Source of the DNA: an uncultured Bacilli bacterium
GTDB taxonomy: Bacteria > Bacillota_I > Bacilli_A > RF39 > UBA660
Assembly: GCA_934085875.1 (NCBI GenBank)
Contig: CAKOHQ010000008.1
Coordinates: 1-35,110, forward strand
Direction: 5' to 3'
DNA: 35,110 bases
The notes under the pieces are model-generated. The model was given only the letters and a program-made list of their open reading frames with translations, did not search any database and was not told where the DNA came from. Each line of letters starts with the position of its first letter. The first letter of the stretch is position 1. This document shows positions 15,623 through 23,552 of the stretch, piece after piece. A program made the translations under genes and the position numbers.

Positions 15623-17473
15623 ATGACTATAATTGATGATAATACTGTTGTTGTTAATACGAGTGCAGAATTAAAAAATGTTCTCGAAAATAATAATGCA
15701 TATAACTATATATATTTTGGAAACAATATAAATCTTACTACTGGAATTGTTATATCTAATACTAAAACTAATGTTGTTATAGACGGTACTTATGAAAATG
15801 TTACTTATGAATTTACTGATATGAAAAGTACTGGTGCTACTGATACAATAAGAGTAAATTCTGCTATAAATAAAGTGACGGTAAAGAGTATGAAAATAAC
15901 TGGATATAATTATTATGGAGTAGTATATGTTCCAGAAGAAGCAAAATATAAAGACGTAATTATAGAATATAAAAATATAAGCTATTTAGGACCACAAATA
16001 TCATTTCATCCATATGGATTAACTAGATTTATTGATGTTAATATAGAAATACAAGAAAATTATGCTGCTGGTAATGAAGTAGCTGAATGTAATAAAATAG
16101 AAATTGGTGGAGAGTCAATAATAACACATAAATCAACAGGAAATTCTTCATTTTGGTTTAGAAATAATGATCCATATTTTAAAATACTACCTAATTCAAT
16201 TGTACATTTTACTTCTATCAATAGAGAAATGATATATGGAGTTACTAACTTAGAATTCGATGTAGGACATAATTCTTCATTTTATGTAATAACTAAAAAT
16301 GGTATGGGTTATGGTACATTTGGTACAGGAGTAACTAGCATAGAAGAAAATGCTTTATTAAATATAAAACAAACTAGTAGGAATGGTAGTTATCCAACGT
16401 GGTATAGTTATGGCAGTATTACATTAAATAACAATTCTATATTAGAAATTATAAATGATTATGCTAGTATAACATCTAGTAATTACAATATATATTTTAA
16501 TGGAAGCAATACAGGATTTTATTTAAATAATCCAGAAAAAGTAATATTATATAATAAAGTTGCCAACGTATTATATACAAATAGTACAGTACCATTTAAC
16601 TTTAATTTTAATAGAATAAATTTATTTGATAATGTTATAGATGTTAGTAGTGATATAACAAAAGATACTTTACCTACATCTTGGTATAAAAACACTTTAT
16701 CTAATATCACTGGTACATTTACTAATTCTAAAACAACTATAACTAGTAGTGATTTTACAGAAAGTGATTTAACAACTTTACCTAGTTTAGATAAATTTAT
16801 AGTTAATAATAAAAAAATAATATCTGTTGGTGATTTTGTACTTCATATAAATGCATTAACTGACACTGATACTATAATAAGTGGTAATACAATAAATAAT
16901 TCTTCAATATTAATAGAATATGATAATGAAAGTGTGGGTGTAAAAGTGAATGAAGATGGAACATACAGTTATACATTACCTAATACTTTACCTATTGGTA
17001 CTAAAATAACTTTTAATACTAAATTACAAAACGAACCAATATATAATACTAAAATAATAGAAATAGTGTATAGTGGAGAACTAGTAATAGATGATGCAAC
17101 TAAAATAGTTAAATTTGTTTTAGAACCCATTAGTACAAATCCTATACTTTGTCCTAAAGAAAATGAATTAGTAATTAATGTAACCGATAGTAGAATACAT
17201 AGTTCTAATTGGAAACTCTATGTTAGTATAAATCATGATTTATCAAATAAAGATGATGTTTTAGAGAAATCTATTATAATAAAAAAAGATGATGAAATAA
17301 TAGTATTGGATCAAGAACCTAAATTAATATATACAGGTGTAGATAATGGTGGTGTTATTAAAACTACTAATATTATTTTCAAAGAAGATGAAGGCATATT
17401 ATTATGTATAAATAATCCTATTAAAAATAATATGGTTTATAGTTCTATAATATCGTATAGTATTGAAGAGTAA
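15623..17473 (+). CDS. Beta-helix, pectate-lyase-like adhesin protein without signal peptide
   Basis: A 616-residue protein beginning MTIIDDNTVVVNTSAELKNVL. The pattern of a short N-terminal cap and then NNINLTTGIVISNTKTNVVIDGTYENVTYEF resembles the pectate-lyase-like adhesive domain of Listeria/Enterococcus surface proteins. Repeating short beta strands (about residues 25-360) suggest a right-handed parallel beta-helix. About 405-490 is a beta domain with VGDFVLHINALTDTDTIISG, and the end (about 500-616) contains ENELVINVTDSRIHSSNWKLYVSI. No catalytic residues can be assigned. It lacks a signal peptide or anchor. It has a full-length paralogue at 29413-31266, with the same start style and matching C-terminus (VTVVDSR.NSTKWKLYI, ending WSIEE). 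It is probably structural or adhesive. Confidence 0.75.
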   Translation: MTIIDDNTVVVNTSAELKNVLENNNAYNYIYFGNNINLTTGIVISNTKTNVVIDGTYENVTYEFTDMKSTGATDTIRVNSAINKVTVKSMKITGYNYYGVVYVPEEAKYKDVIIEYKNISYLGPQISFHPYGLTRFIDVNIEIQENYAAGNEVAECNKIEIGGESIITHKSTGNSSFWFRNNDPYFKILPNSIVHFTSINREMIYGVTNLEFDVGHNSSFYVITKNGMGYGTFGTGVTSIEENALLNIKQTSRNGSYPTWYSYGSITLNNNSILEIINDYASITSSNYNIYFNGSNTGFYLNNPEKVILYNKVANVLYTNSTVPFNFNFNRINLFDNVIDVSSDITKDTLPTSWYKNTLSNITGTFTNSKTTITSSDFTESDLTTLPSLDKFIVNNKKIISVGDFVLHINALTDTDTIISGNTINNSSILIEYDNESVGVKVNEDGTYSYTLPNTLPIGTKITFNTKLQNEPIYNTKIIEIVYSGELVIDDATKIVKFVLEPISTNPILCPKENELVINVTDSRIHSSNWKLYVSINHDLSNKDDVLEKSIIIKKDDEIIVLDQEPKLIYTGVDNGGVIKTTNIIFKEDEGILLCINNPIKNNMVYSSIISYSIEE

Positions 17474-17504
17474 AAAATAAAACTTTTGGATTAGTTTTAT
17501 TTTT
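17473..17504. terminator. Bidirectional terminator between convergent surface genes
   Basis: AAAAATAAAACT (17473-17484) pairs perfectly with AGTTTTATTTTT (17493-17504), loop TTTGGATT. A/T runs on both sides allow it to work for both the + strand beta-helix gene and the - strand DUF11-like gene. Confidence 0.85.
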
Positions 17505-17880
17505 TTCTTACTTTAAAAGAAACAGTTTTGCTATCATTTGCATTGATAGTAGATAGATTAATTGTTAATGTATCAGTTTGATATAAATATTCACTACTAG
17601 TTGCAGCAACTCCTTCTATAATTACAGAACCATCTATAAATTCTACTAATGTAGTATTTAGTTTATCAGTGATAACAGGTTCTTCATAAGTTTTTTCTGT
17701 TTGATTGTCTACAATTATCGTATAAGTTAATTCACCATCGGCCCATACAGTTTTATCAGCAGTTTTTGCAATAGTCAAACCATCTATCATAGTGACTACA
17801 CTTGCAGTACTGGTAATGCTTGTTGGAATACTATTATAATTACCGACCGCAGTAACTGTATTAGTTAATTCATTTTCCAT
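17497..17880 (-). CDS. DUF11-like repeat protein without signal peptide (second copy)
   Basis: A 127-residue homologue of the protein encoded at 15029. They share ELTNxVTAVGNYNxxxTSIT, LTIxKxADKxxWAxGxLTYTI, FxxGSVxxxxV and TLTINLxxxNAxxxxTxxFxVxKK. The nucleotide sequences have drifted considerably, so the duplication is not recent. It has no signal peptide. GGGGAC (17883-17888 on the - strand) gives a ribosome binding site for the ATG at 17880. Upstream is a CATAAAATA box with AC about 16 bases further on, a good match to the SigK consensus. The two DUF11-like genes face each other with the beta-helix gene between them, so a shared structural role is plausible. Confidence 0.7.
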   Translation of the reverse strand: MENELTNTVTAVGNYNSIPTSITSTASVVTMIDGLTIAKTADKTVWADGELTYTIIVDNQTEKTYEEPVITDKLNTTLVEFIDGSVIIEGVAATSSEYLYQTDTLTINLSTINANDSKTVSFKVRKK

Positions 17881-17893
17881 ATGTCCCCTAATG

Positions 17894-17902
17894 TATTTTA
17901 TG
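17894..17902 (-). promoter_or_regulatory. CATAAAATA box (SigK-like -10)
   Basis: On the - strand, CATAAAATA lies about 5 bases before the ribosome binding site of the DUF11-like gene. AC sits about 16 bases upstream of it, as expected for a SigK -35 element. Confidence 0.45.
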
Positions 17903-18132
17903 AAAAAAATATAAATTAGTTAATGAAATTATAGTATTTAAGGCTTATATTTGATACAATAAATTTGAGTTAAATAGGTACAAAGCTTAATGACATATGT
18001 TCTAAAGTTTTTTAATAAAATAAAAAAAGGTAAAAAATGTATTATTGTTAAAAAAATAATAAGAATAAAATGATATAATTGTAAAAATAGTTTTTGTAGT
18101 TTGTTATGATGAAAAAATAAATTGATAAAAAA
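17903..18132. other. AT-rich intergenic sequence, no gene seen
   Basis: Apart from the box serving the - strand gene at one end and the promoter of the next gene at the other, the ~230 bases show only AT-rich sequence with short open frames lacking ribosome binding sites. No RNA structure or repeat was recognised. Confidence 0.5.
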
Positions 18133-18160
18133 TTGACAGCAATTCATATTATGTTAAAAT
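18133..18160 (+). promoter_or_regulatory. Vegetative-type promoter
   Basis: TTGACA (18133-18138), a 16-base spacer and TAAAAT (18155-18160) precede the ribosome binding site AGGAAGGA (18172-18179) of the 88-residue protein. Confidence 0.65.
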
Positions 18161-18186
18161 AATCTTTACTTAGGAAGGAAAAAATT

Positions 18187-18453
18187 ATGAAGAAATTTTT
18201 AGGAATTGTTAAATTATATGATGAAAGTATGAGTGGTATCAATGTTAAAATATTATCAAAAACATATGATGAAATCGAATTAATTAATAAATGGTTTGAT
18301 TTATATCCTAGTGCTGAACACACAGTATTAAATAATACACAAGAATTAGATTCTATGTTTGAAATTTTTAAAGATATGACACCCATAACACAAGAAGAAA
18401 AGGATTCAATAAAAAGTGCAAAAAAATTGCTATATGAATTAATGAAAGATTAA
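18187..18453 (+). CDS. Hypothetical 88-residue protein
   Basis: I do not recognise this protein. It is small, acidic and likely cytoplasmic, with a beta-alpha start (MKKFLGIVKLYDESMSGINVKIL) and helical remainder ending in SAKKLLYELMKD. It has its own strong promoter and ribosome binding site and is followed 23 bases later by an RNHCP-domain gene, so the two may be a short operon. No catalytic motif, membrane segment or metal site is visible. Confidence 0.65.
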   Translation: MKKFLGIVKLYDESMSGINVKILSKTYDEIELINKWFDLYPSAEHTVLNNTQELDSMFEIFKDMTPITQEEKDSIKSAKKLLYELMKD

Positions 18454-18476
18454 AATATAAAATAAAAGGAGTGAAT

Positions 18477-18788
18477 ATGGATAATAAAAGATTTAAAATG
18501 ATAGATGAAAATTTTATATGTGAAGTATGTGGTAAAAGTGTTAAAAAACTAGATTACACAGCAAGAGATCATTGTCCTTATTGTTTGTGTAGCAAACACT
18601 TGGATATTAATCCTGGTGATAGATTATCAGAATGTTTGGGTATATTAAAACCTATTGATATTGAAAAAGGAAAAAAGGATATTTATAAAATTATTTATAA
18701 GTGTAATAAATGTGGTATGGTTAAAAAAAATAAAACAGCCATAGATGATAATTTTGATAAAATACTTGAAATAATGTCTAAAAAATAG
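18477..18788 (+). CDS. RNHCP-domain zinc-finger-like protein
   Basis: A protein of 103 residues. ENFICEVCGKSV ... YTARDHCPYCLCSKHLDINPGDR matches the RNHCP domain, with CxxC pairs and the (R)DHCPYC core. A second CxxC (CNKCGMVKK) follows near residue 82, giving two Cys pairs able to bind zinc. The function of the family is unknown; it is widespread in Bacillota and Actinomycetota. The ATG at 18477 is chosen because AAAGGAG (about 18465-18471) sits six bases upstream; the earlier in-frame GTG is part of that ribosome binding site. It is probably co-transcribed with the preceding 88-residue gene. Confidence 0.85.
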   Translation: MDNKRFKMIDENFICEVCGKSVKKLDYTARDHCPYCLCSKHLDINPGDRLSECLGILKPIDIEKGKKDIYKIIYKCNKCGMVKKNKTAIDDNFDKILEIMSKK

Positions 18789-18835
18789 AATTTTTAATCA
18801 CTTTGTACATATAATAAAATAGAATGTATTTGTAC

Positions 18836-18864
18836 TTGACAATAGTAATGTCTTGTTGTAAAAT
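18836..18864 (+). promoter_or_regulatory. Promoter of the antitoxin RNA
   Basis: TTGACA (18836-18841), an exact 17-base spacer and TAAAAT (18859-18864). Transcription would begin near 18871, about 15 bases before the first RNA repeat, as in type III toxin-antitoxin loci. Confidence 0.8.
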
Positions 18865-18885
18865 ATAAATGTATTCAAGAAATTG

Positions 18886-18984
18886 AAAATGTTAGCCGCT
18901 CTTGGATGGCGCGGGTTATAAATTATTCCAATCGTGAAATGTTAGTCGCTTACGGATGGTGCGAGTAAAAAGTTATTCCGTCCG
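18886..18984 (+). ncRNA. Type III antitoxin RNA, two tandem ~50-nt repeats
   Basis: Two repeats begin at 18886 and 18936 with the shared head AAATGTTAG and the shared core GGATGG. Each contains a short stem that covaries: CCGC/GCGG in the first (18895-18898 with 18911-18914 approximately), TCGC/GCGA in the second. A third head, GAAAATGTTGG, starts at 18984 and runs into a terminator. The order promoter, RNA repeats, intrinsic terminator, ToxN/CptN-like gene is diagnostic of type III toxin-antitoxin systems, in which the toxin cleaves the repeat RNA and is inhibited by the processed pseudoknots. Only two full repeats are seen, and the exact pseudoknot was not modelled. Confidence 0.75.
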
Positions 18985-19033
18985 AAAATGTTGGAAAACT
19001 TTAATAAAAATATTGAAGTTTTCTTTTATTATG
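18984..19033 (+). repeat. 50-bp direct repeat, copy A (antitoxin head plus terminator)
   Basis: 46 of 50 bases match copy B at 19534-19583. It begins with the antitoxin repeat head GAAAATGTT and contains the hairpin upstream of the toxin gene. The two copies bracket the toxin gene. Confidence 0.85.
18994..19027 (+). terminator. Terminator between antitoxin RNA and toxin gene
   Basis: GAAAACTT (18994-19001) pairs with AAGTTTTC (19016-19023), followed by TTTTATT. In type III TA loci a leaky terminator at this place sets the antitoxin to toxin ratio. Confidence 0.75.
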
Positions 19034-19061
19034 TGATATTATATTTACAAGGAGTGATTAT

Positions 19062-19535
19062 ATGAAAATAGAAACAGGGGTTATATATCATATAAAAGAT
19101 GAATTTTTTAATAAGATTAATGATAAAAAGCTTTTAATCAATCATGAAAATGGCAAAACAAGACCAACATATTTTACAATTAAGGATGGTGAGATTTTAT
19201 GGTTTATACCATTAAGTAGTAAGATAGAGAAATATCAATCTATTATAGATAAAAAAACAAAAAAATATGGTATATGTAAATAAATAATAATTGGTGAAAT
19301 AGCAAATAAAAAATCGGCAATACTAATTCAAAATGCTTTTCCAACATTGCCAAAATATATTGATCATCCTCATAAGATTGATGGCAAACCTTTAAGAGCT
19401 ATAAAAACATTACAAAATGAAATTTTTAATTGTTTTAAAGATTTGTTAGCTATGAAATCTCAGGGAATTAATTTGTTTTTTGCTGATATAGATAAAATAA
19501 AAGAAATAATGTTAGAAGAATTAAAAGATAATTGA
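19062..19535 (+). pseudogene. Type III TA toxin (ToxN/CptN-like endoribonuclease), nonsense-interrupted
   Basis: One frame of about 157 codons reads MKIETGVIYHIKDEFFNKINDKKLLINHE, then KTRPTYFTIKDGEILWFIPLSSK. After the TAA at 19281-19283 it continues in the same frame with IIIGEIANKKSAILIQNAFP, PKYIDHPHKIDGKP, and LFFADIDKIKEIMLEELKD. The complete length and motifs (KTRP, WFIPLSSK, C-terminal FADIDKI) fit ToxN/CptN-type endoribonucleases. Downstream conservation without a new ribosome binding site indicates one gene broken by a single stop between GICK and IIIGE. GGAGTG precedes the ATG. A toxin truncated after 73 residues would probably be inactive, leaving the RNA repeats as relic or decoy; a sequencing error is an alternative. 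Confidence 0.75.
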
Positions 19536-19583
19536 AAATGTTAGAAAACTTTAATAAAAATATCAGAGTTTTCTTTTATTATG
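19534..19583 (+). repeat. 50-bp direct repeat, copy B
   Basis: Starts inside the last codon of the toxin gene and repeats the antitoxin head GAAAATGTTAG plus a terminator-like hairpin (GAAAACT/AGTTTTC, 19544-19573, then TTTTATT). It can also serve as the toxin gene's terminator. Confidence 0.85.
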
Positions 19584-19617
19584 CTATAATAAATTTAAAA
19601 GGAGTATAAAGTAATGT

Positions 19618-19995
19618 ATGAAAGTATTAACTATAAGAGAACCATGGGCTAGTTTAATAATAAATGGATATAAAAAATATGAATTTAGAAGTTGGAAAAC
19701 AAATTATAGGGGTAAAATACTTATACATGCTGGAAAAGGTATAGATAAAGATATGTTATACATTACAGACAAATATAATATAAAAATAAATCCTGGTAAT
19801 ATAATTGGAGAAGTTGAAATAACAGATTGTATTAAAGTAGATGATAAATTTAATGAATATTTGAAAAAAGATAATCGTTTAGTGTATCGTGGTAATTACA
19901 AAGACAATTACGCATGGAAGATAGAGAATGTTGTAAAGTTTGATAAAACTATATCTGTTAATGGGGAATTAGGATTATGGAATTACGAAAAATAG
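19618..19995 (+). CDS. ASCH-domain protein
   Basis: A 125-residue protein with the ASCH fold: MKVLTIREPWASLIINGYKKYEFRSWKTNYRGKILIHAGK at the N-terminus, GNIIGEVEITDCI in the centre and YAWKIENV..FDKTISVNGELGLWNY at the end. ASCH domains are related to PUA and are predicted to bind RNA; some members act as RNA or modified-nucleoside hydrolases, so a nucleic-acid-linked role is likely but unproven. AAAGGAG lies ~13 bases before the ATG, a long spacing; the ATG at 19614 is in another frame and closes quickly. It sits just after the toxin gene's second terminator and probably has its own promoter there (TATAAT near 19585-19590). Confidence 0.85.
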   Translation: MKVLTIREPWASLIINGYKKYEFRSWKTNYRGKILIHAGKGIDKDMLYITDKYNIKINPGNIIGEVEITDCIKVDDKFNEYLKKDNRLVYRGNYKDNYAWKIENVVKFDKTISVNGELGLWNYEK

Positions 19996-20052
19996 TTTAT
20001 AAGTATTATAAAATAATTAATATTGTGATATTATTAAGTAGGTGATGAAATT

Positions 20053-21414
20053 ATGTTAAATATAAAGACAGATTCTAGGAAAGTTAAAGAAGGGGATACT
20101 TTTGTTGCTATAAAAGGATATACAGTTGATGGACATGATTATATTAAACAAGCAATAAAAAATGGTGCAAAAAAAATAATTTGTGAACATGGTAAATATA
20201 ATGTAGAAACTATAATAGTAGAAAATACGGAAGAATATTTAAATAAATATTTGGTAGATAATGTAAGTCAAGAATTTAAAGATATTAAATTTATTGGTAT
20301 AACTGGTACTAATGGTAAGACTACTACTGCATATTTGACTAGTCAAATGTTGACTAAATTAAATATTAATAATGCATATGTTGGAACTATTGGGTATTAT
20401 GTAAATAGTAAATTTATTTATGAATTACCAAATACCACTCCAGATATATTAAGCTTATATAATCTTATATTAGATGCTAAAGAAAAAGATGTTAGTGTAA
20501 TAGTTATGGAAGTTAGTAGCCATTCATTATCACTTGGTAGAGTAAATGGTATCAATTTTGATATATGTGGATTTACTAATCTAACAGAAGACCATTTAGA
20601 TTATCATAAAACTATGGAAAATTATTTAAAAAGCAAATTATTAATTTTAAATCATTTAAAAAAAGATGGAATTATGATTTCTAATATTGATGATAAATAT
20701 GGTAAATGTTTTAAATATGATAATTATAAAACATTAGGATTTAGAGATAGTGACTATCATATATTAAGTTATAGTTATGATAATTTGAATACTAATATAG
20801 AATTTAGTTATGAAGATAAAATATATAATGTTAAAACTAATTTATTAAATAAATTTAATATCTATAATTATATTACAGCACTTGCTTTTGTTAATAGTTT
20901 AGGTGTAAATATAGAAGATATAATTCATGTAACAGGTGAGGTTTATGCTCCTAGTGGTAGAAATGAAATAATAAGTGTAAATGGTGGTAAAGCAATAATA
21001 GACTATGCCCATACACCAGATGCTGTTGAAAAAATAATAACTTCTAATTTGGAAGATAAAAAGGGTAAAATAATTACTATTGTTGGTTGCGGTGGAGATA
21101 GAGATCCAAAAAAAAGACCAATTATGGGTAATATTGCAAGTAAATTAAGTGATTATGTTATATATACAAATGATAATCCTCGTACAGAAGATGAAAAAAA
21201 TATAATGAATGATATACTAAAAGGTGTAGATAAAGATAATTATCCTGTTATATATGATAGAAGAGAAGCAATAAAAAAAGGATTAGATATGATAGGTAAA
21301 AATGATACTTTATTAATACTTGGTAAAGGACACGAAGATTATCAAATAATAGGACATGTTAAACATCATTTATCTGATAAAGAAGAAGTGTTAAATTATA
21401 TAAAAAATAATTAA
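20053..21414 (+). CDS. murE: UDP-MurNAc-tripeptide synthetase MurE (meso-DAP type)
   Basis: This ligase adds the third amino acid to the peptidoglycan precursor in the cytoplasm. The N-terminal uridine-binding part (TDSRKVKEGDTFVAIKGYTVDGHDY) is followed by the ATP loop GITGTNGKTTT (82-92), the carbamylated-Lys region, EVSSHSL, GFTNLTEDHLDYH, IDYAHTPDAV and GCGGDRDPKKRP. The third-residue specificity motif is DNPR (374-377), the form associated with meso-diaminopimelate rather than lysine. The length of 453 is a little short of the usual ~490. AGGTGATG precedes the ATG. It stands alone here, away from the dcw cluster, and is ended by the hairpin at 21444. Confidence 0.95.
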   Translation: MLNIKTDSRKVKEGDTFVAIKGYTVDGHDYIKQAIKNGAKKIICEHGKYNVETIIVENTEEYLNKYLVDNVSQEFKDIKFIGITGTNGKTTTAYLTSQMLTKLNINNAYVGTIGYYVNSKFIYELPNTTPDILSLYNLILDAKEKDVSVIVMEVSSHSLSLGRVNGINFDICGFTNLTEDHLDYHKTMENYLKSKLLILNHLKKDGIMISNIDDKYGKCFKYDNYKTLGFRDSDYHILSYSYDNLNTNIEFSYEDKIYNVKTNLLNKFNIYNYITALAFVNSLGVNIEDIIHVTGEVYAPSGRNEIISVNGGKAIIDYAHTPDAVEKIITSNLEDKKGKIITIVGCGGDRDPKKRPIMGNIASKLSDYVIYTNDNPRTEDEKNIMNDILKGVDKDNYPVIYDRREAIKKGLDMIGKNDTLLILGKGHEDYQIIGHVKHHLSDKEEVLNYIKNN

Positions 21415-21443
21415 TGAAAAAAATATAATTTTGTTGTATAATT

Positions 21444-21476
21444 AAATCTAGTTTATATATTAAATTAGATTTTTTG
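21444..21476 (+). terminator. Terminator after murE
   Basis: AAATCTA (21444-21450) pairs with TAGATTT (21466-21472), followed by T. The AT-rich loop is long (15 bases). It lies just ahead of the mtaB ribosome binding site. Confidence 0.65.
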
Positions 21477-21492
21477 TTTGGAGTTGATTTAT

Positions 21493-22770
21493 ATGAAATG
21501 TACTATATTGACGCTTGGTTGTAAAGTTAATACATATGAAAGTGAATATTTAAAAGAAAAATTTAAAGATAATAATTATGAAATAGTTAAATTAAATAAT
21601 AATCCAGATGTTATAGTAATTAACACTTGCACTGTTACTAATCAAAGTGATGTTAAGTCTAGAAAAATGATTAGACTTGCACGTAAGACTTGTCCTAATA
21701 GTATTATAGTTGTATGTGGGTGTGCTGCTGAACATCATAAAGAAAATATTGTTGATACTGATATAGATATATTAATAGGTAATTATTATAAAAGTAAAAT
21801 AGTTGATTTAGTTAATGAGTATAAAATAAATCATAAAAAAATAAATACTTTTGTTGATATGAAAAATGTTGGATTTGAAGATATGAAAATAAATAATTTT
21901 CTTAATAAAACTAGAGCATTTGTAAAAATACAAGATGGATGTAATAATTTTTGTTCATATTGTATTATTCCTTATATGAGAGGAAGTATAAGAAGTAAAG
22001 ATATTGATATAGCATATCAGGAAATTAAAAGTTTAATTAATAATGGATATAAAGAAATTGTTTTAACTGGTATACATACTGGTAGTTATGGTACAGGTAA
22101 AGATTATGATTTAGTTGATTTAATTAAAAGAATAAGTGTTTTAGATAATTTAAAAAGAATTAGAATATCAAGTATTGAAATAACTGAACTTAATGATAAA
22201 TTTATTAACGAATTAAAAGTAAATGATAAAATATGTAATCATTTACATATACCTATACAAAGTGGTAGTGATAAAATATTAAAATTAATGAATAGAAAAT
22301 ATAATATAGAAGAATTTAAAAATATAGTAAATAAAATAAGAAATGTTAGACCTGATATTAATTTAACAACTGATTTAATTGTAGGTTTTCCTGAAGAAAC
22401 AGATGAAGATTTTAATGAGACATACAATAATTTAATTGATATAGGATTTAGTAAAATACATACATTTCCATATTCAAAAAGAGATAATACTAAAGCTGCT
22501 TTAATGAAACAAGTTGATGATAATATAAAAAAGATAAGAGTTCATAAAATATTAGAATTATCAAGTGAATTAGAAAAAAAATATTATGATAAATTTATAA
22601 ATAAAGAATTAGATGTATTAATTGAAGAAATAAAGGATAATATAAGTATAGGACATACTTCTAATTATATTAAAGTTATAATTAAAGATAAATTAGAACA
22701 TAATAAATTTTATAAAGTAAAAATAATTAGTGATGTAAATAATGAAGTAAATGGAGTAATAAATTATTGA
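21493..22770 (+). CDS. mtaB: tRNA t6A37 methylthiotransferase MtaB
   Basis: A radical-SAM enzyme that converts t6A37 to ms2t6A37 in ANN-decoding tRNAs. The N-terminal UPF0004 domain has its three Cys (TLGCKVN, INTCTVTN, VCGCAAE). The radical SAM motif CNNFCSYC lies near residue 151, followed by RGSIRSK, VLTGIHTG and IPIQSGSDKILKLMNRKY. The C-terminal ~60 residues form a TRAM-like beta domain. LGCKVN and the overall length of 425 distinguish MtaB from MiaB and RimO. ATG 21493 is chosen because GGAG (21480-21483) is 9 bases upstream; the in-frame TTG at 21478 overlaps that site. The terminator stem begins before the stop codon. Confidence 0.93.
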   Translation: MKCTILTLGCKVNTYESEYLKEKFKDNNYEIVKLNNNPDVIVINTCTVTNQSDVKSRKMIRLARKTCPNSIIVVCGCAAEHHKENIVDTDIDILIGNYYKSKIVDLVNEYKINHKKINTFVDMKNVGFEDMKINNFLNKTRAFVKIQDGCNNFCSYCIIPYMRGSIRSKDIDIAYQEIKSLINNGYKEIVLTGIHTGSYGTGKDYDLVDLIKRISVLDNLKRIRISSIEITELNDKFINELKVNDKICNHLHIPIQSGSDKILKLMNRKYNIEEFKNIVNKIRNVRPDINLTTDLIVGFPEETDEDFNETYNNLIDIGFSKIHTFPYSKRDNTKAALMKQVDDNIKKIRVHKILELSSELEKKYYDKFINKELDVLIEEIKDNISIGHTSNYIKVIIKDKLEHNKFYKVKIISDVNNEVNGVINY

Positions 22771-22785
22771 TTTTATTACTCTTTT
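22754..22785 (+). terminator. Terminator after mtaB
   Basis: Perfect 10-bp stem GAGTAATAAA (22754-22763) with TTTATTACTC (22772-22781), then TTTT. It overlaps the last codons and stop of mtaB. Confidence 0.85.
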
Positions 22786-22814
22786 AATTTATATTTATGG
22801 TAGGTGAATAGATA

Positions 22815-23432
22815 ATGCAAGAATATGAAATATTAAACAATAATAAAGTATTAGGTAAAGTTAAAATATATAGTGATAAATATAATAGTTTAAACAATTC
22901 TATAATTATTAATAATATAGATTATAAAAAAATAGTTTTAAAACATGATAATTTACAAACATATATTATTAATGTTGTTGTTGATGATATTGATTTCTTA
23001 TATGATATAGTTAGTAAGTATTGTAATAGTGATATTTATAAAGAGATAGATAAAATAAAAAAATATAATAAAATAAAAAATATAAAAAAAGATACTAATA
23101 TTAATTTGATTTTAGATAAGAAATCATTAAAAATATTTAATAAAAAAATAAGTGATGTTAATATAGAAAGTTTAATAGAATCAAAAATATATTATGTAGA
23201 GAATGTTGTTAATAATATTGATTTGCCTATTATTAAGAATAAAATAGATATTTTAAAAGATAATTATTATAAGAAAATATCGGATAGTACATATGAATTT
23301 TTATTAGAAGAAGAAAAGAAAAGTTTATTAAATAATTATAATAAATGTTTAAATGAATTAATAGATTATATTGATAATAATACTAATTATAAATATGGGA
23401 ATGATTTTGTTAAATCTATTAAGATAGATTAA
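22815..23432 (+). CDS. Hypothetical 205-residue protein
   Basis: I do not recognise this protein. It is hydrophilic, very rich in Lys, Asn, Ile and Asp, with no Cys pairs or membrane segments and no signal peptide. Predicted content is beta-rich at the N-terminus (MQEYEILNNNKVLGKVKIY) and helical at the C-terminus (LLEEEKKSLLNNYNKCLNELIDYIDN). GGTAGGTG precedes the ATG. It is bounded by terminators on both sides, so it is probably a single-gene unit. The composition equals that of its neighbours and gives no sign of transfer. Confidence 0.7.
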   Translation: MQEYEILNNNKVLGKVKIYSDKYNSLNNSIIINNIDYKKIVLKHDNLQTYIINVVVDDIDFLYDIVSKYCNSDIYKEIDKIKKYNKIKNIKKDTNINLILDKKSLKIFNKKISDVNIESLIESKIYYVENVVNNIDLPIIKNKIDILKDNYYKKISDSTYEFLLEEEKKSLLNNYNKCLNELIDYIDNNTNYKYGNDFVKSIKID

Positions 23433-23466
23433 TAATTATAATTTAAATAATATATATTAAATAATT

Positions 23467-23491
23467 TAGCATTTTTTTTGCTATTTTTTTT
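23467..23491 (+). terminator. Terminator after the 205-residue protein gene
   Basis: TAGCA (23467-23471) pairs with TGCTA (23479-23483) across a T loop, followed by eight T. Confidence 0.7.
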
Positions 23492-23552
23492 AAAATAAAA
23501 AAATACTATTAATTTAATACTTTTTAGTTTATAATTAATATAAGGTGTAGAT

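Noticed and set aside
15029..17880. Invertible segment between the two DUF11-like genes
   Set aside because: The inverted copies share only short identical runs (about 12-13 bases) and no recombinase gene is nearby, so site-specific or homologous inversion is unlikely.
18808..18816. CATATAATA as a sporulation-type promoter of the antitoxin RNA
   Set aside because: A much better TTGACA/TAAAAT promoter lies just downstream; in AT-rich DNA this is treated as a chance match.
18886..18984. Riboswitch (preQ1, fluoride or T-box type) upstream of a small gene
   Set aside because: Two tandem near-identical units, their own promoter and terminator, and a ToxN/CptN-like gene downstream fit a type III antitoxin better; no riboswitch consensus was seen.
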